Below, piece by piece: positions 62,721 through 64,000 of a DNA stretch of 64,000 bases. The stretch's first letter is position 1. The number at the start of each line of letters is the position of its first letter. Origin of the DNA: DAIPXZ01 sp036782995 (GTDB lineage Bacteria; Bacillota; Clostridia; Saccharofermentanales; Saccharofermentanaceae). The translations under genes and the position numbers were made by a program. Under the pieces are notes generated by a model. The model was not told the origin of the DNA and ran no database searches. It saw nothing but the letters and a program-made list of their open reading frames with translations. The stretch is from assembly GCA_036782995.1 (NCBI GenBank), contig DAIPXZ010000004.1, positions 1 to 64,000 on the forward strand, read 5' to 3'.

Positions 62721-63821
62721 TTACCCCACATTATTTGCGTAGTAGGTTCCGACAAGCTTGAGCTTTGCACAGATCGCCGAAAGCTCGCGCATCATGTCAC
62801 TTCCGTTTTGATTATTGATATTACCCTCCGCCTCAATATAGAAAAAGTAATTCCACTGTAAATCCTTCATGGGGCGGCTGCGAAGATTGCGCATATTAAA
62901 GCCATGAGAACCAATGATATTCAAGGTCTGGGCAAGTGCTCCGGCCTCGTTTTGTACAGTAAACACCAAGATGAAGTTTTCGTCCTCACGCTTTGCCGTG
63001 GACAGCGTTCTGTTCTGCGCTCTGGAAAACGCTGCAAAACGGGTTATGTTATTCTTGCTGTCGTTAATTTCGCTATCGAGAATGCGAAGTCCGAAGACAT
63101 CAGACGCTTCATCAGCGGCAATGGCGGCTACTGTTGGATCATTGAGCGACTTAACATGCATTGCCGCCAGCGCAGTGTTTGAGTAAGACTGGCTCTCATA
63201 TCCGTGGCGCTCAATATACTTCTCGCACTGCTGAAGCGCCTGGGGATGGCTGACTACTGTTTTGACGCTTTCAATAGTCGATTCATTAACCCCAATCAGG
63301 TTTTGTACTACTGGCAAGTCGATAACCTGATTTACAAACAGGTCACCGGAGAAGGTAAGATCCATAACCGTACCAACCTCTCCCACGTAACTGTTTTCCA
63401 GCGGCAGGACGGCACAGTCATACTCTCCTCGGTCGACTGCCTTATAGGCTTCATTGAAGCTTGAAAAAGCTGTAAGCTCTGCCTCGGGAAACATGCGCTT
63501 TGCAGCAATATAGGAAAAAGCTCCCTCGACGCCGCAGTAGGTCACTCGCATTCCATGCATTACTCTAAACTGGAAATCGCAGGATAAGTCTATCGTATTC
63601 TTGAGGAATCGAACATAGGCATTTTCAACATCGGCACGCTCTATATATTTGCGGTTGCGGTTGATAAGCTCAACTTCACGGGCATGGTCCCTAATGGACA
63701 GGCCATATTCTTTTTTATACTCGGCAATTTTCTCGGCGGCGTTCATCCTTGCCTCAAAAAGCTTCGCCATTTCCTCGTCAATTCTGGTAATTTCCTTGCG
63801 TGACATCTCAAGTTCGTTCAT
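62721..63821 (-). CDS. pheA: Bifunctional chorismate mutase / prephenate dehydratase (P-protein)
   Basis: Converts chorismate to prephenate and on to phenylpyruvate for phenylalanine. Chorismate mutase AroQ domain at 1-85 (RIDEEMAKLFEARMNAAEKI), prephenate dehydratase domain at about 95-275 (VTYCGVEGAFSYIAAKRMFP, ALQQCEKYI, NNITRFAAFSR) and a C-terminal ACT domain with GALAQTLNIIGSHGFNMRNL for feedback by phenylalanine. 366 aa from the ATG at 63821 after GAGGTG. Looks intact. Preceded by a leader with a Phe-rich peptide and a terminator. Confidence 0.94.
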   Translation of the reverse strand: MNELEMSRKEITRIDEEMAKLFEARMNAAEKIAEYKKEYGLSIRDHAREVELINRNRKYIERADVENAYVRFLKNTIDLSCDFQFRVMHGMRVTYCGVEGAFSYIAAKRMFPEAELTAFSSFNEAYKAVDRGEYDCAVLPLENSYVGEVGTVMDLTFSGDLFVNQVIDLPVVQNLIGVNESTIESVKTVVSHPQALQQCEKYIERHGYESQSYSNTALAAMHVKSLNDPTVAAIAADEASDVFGLRILDSEINDSKNNITRFAAFSRAQNRTLSTAKREDENFILVFTVQNEAGALAQTLNIIGSHGFNMRNLRSRPMKDLQWNYFFYIEAEGNINNQNGSDMMRELSAICAKLKLVGTYYANNVG

Positions 63822-63859
63822 GTTGCACCTCATAATGACTAAAATTCTGTTTTTTACCG

Positions 63860-63891
63860 AAAAAAGCGGCTCCCCGTAAAGGAAGCCGCTT
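63860..63891 (-). terminator. Attenuator terminator upstream of pheA
   Basis: Minus-strand stem AGCGGCTTCC/GGGGAGCCGCT with a T6 tail, lying about 40-70 bases before pheA and after the leader peptide stop. Confidence 0.75.
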
Positions 63892-63919
63892 CAATGATAT
63901 ACTTGCTTATGCGCTCAAA

Positions 63920-64000
63920 TCACTGCCTGGGTCCTTTGCGGATTAATTCCATTAAAGAAATAAAAAAAGTAATAAAAAATGCAGTACGCAAAAAAGCGCA
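63920..64000 (-). CDS. Phe-rich leader peptide of the pheA attenuator (5' end beyond the window)
   Basis: The minus-strand frame entering from the window edge reads ...FLRTAFFITFFISLMELI then RKGPRQ and TGA. Two adjacent FF pairs and the terminator that follows are the layout of phenylalanine attenuation leaders. A TTG at 63991 could be a start, but an ATG may lie outside the window. Peptide role is inferred from layout. Confidence 0.55.
   Translation of the reverse strand, partial: CAFLRTAFFITFFISLMELIRKGPRQ

Noticed and set aside
1..64000. CRISPR arrays, prophage or complete insertion sequence
   Set aside because: No regularly spaced repeats, phage structural genes or intact transposase were found; the only transposon trace is the IS3 remnant near 60.2 kb.

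Overview
The window is a stretch of chromosome from a low-to-mid GC, Gram-positive Clostridia-type bacterium. The gene orders ylxM-ffh-rpsP-khpA-rimM-trmD-rplS, acpP-rnc-smc-ftsY and recA-recX-rimO-pgsA are typical of Firmicutes. A LexA/DinR-type SOS box lies in front of recA, and Spo0A-box-like arrays occur twice. A secreted GH5 cellulase carrying DUF4214-type repeats points to a fibre-degrading anaerobe, perhaps near Saccharofermentans; that placement is an inference. Nearly all genes lie on the minus strand, so the window probably sits on one replichore. No prophage, CRISPR array or complete insertion sequence is visible.

Layout. 1-7.6 kb: an operon of aminotransferase, purB, cysteine desulfurase, thiI and an AIR-synthase-like protein, followed by glyA with its own promoter. 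7.6-16 kb: yraN and rnhB, rbgA, rplS with an L19-type leader, and the SRP/ribosome operon from ylxM to trmD. 14.2-16.9 kb: a small locus of unknown function, made of a large HTH protein divergent from a degenerate resolvase-like protein, with a palindrome between their promoters and a long structured 3' region. 16.9-25.1 kb: ftsY, smc, rnc and acpP, split by a plus-strand pair of glycosyltransferase genes. 25.2-37.5 kb: recA/recX/rimO/pgsA and the proC-rnhA-nudix-ftsK-folD-cinA-murJ operon. 37.6-43.2 kb: tRNA-Trp, an SDR, a membrane protein of unknown function, a zinc-ribbon membrane protein, tRNA-Pro and pnp. 43.4-47.4 kb: the cellulase gene, lying between rpsO and pnp. 47.5-55.5 kb: a diguanylate cyclase, PPi-phosphofructokinase, a flavin reductase, a GNAT-methyltransferase fusion, an orphan solute-binding lipoprotein, tRNA-Thr, a Crp/Fnr regulator and superoxide reductase.

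From about 43 kb, and most densely after 55 kb, the window holds many damaged genes. The cellulase (TGA), a sortase-anchored surface protein (TAA) and an aldo/keto reductase (TGA) are each cut by one in-frame stop. They are followed by a degenerate tRNA-Arg, an oxidoreductase fragment and an IS3-family transposase remnant. The final 3.3 kb is an aromatic amino acid operon (pheA, aroB, aroA, tyrA, aroF) in which aroB and aroA are fused into one short chimeric ORF and tyrA is cut short. A phenylalanine-rich leader peptide and terminator precede pheA at the window edge and look like a classical attenuator.

The observations I rate highest are these decayed genes, the chimeric aroB-aroA ORF with its operon, the phased Spo0A-like boxes shared by recA and the yraN region, and the regulator/resolvase-like/structured-RNA locus at 14-17 kb.
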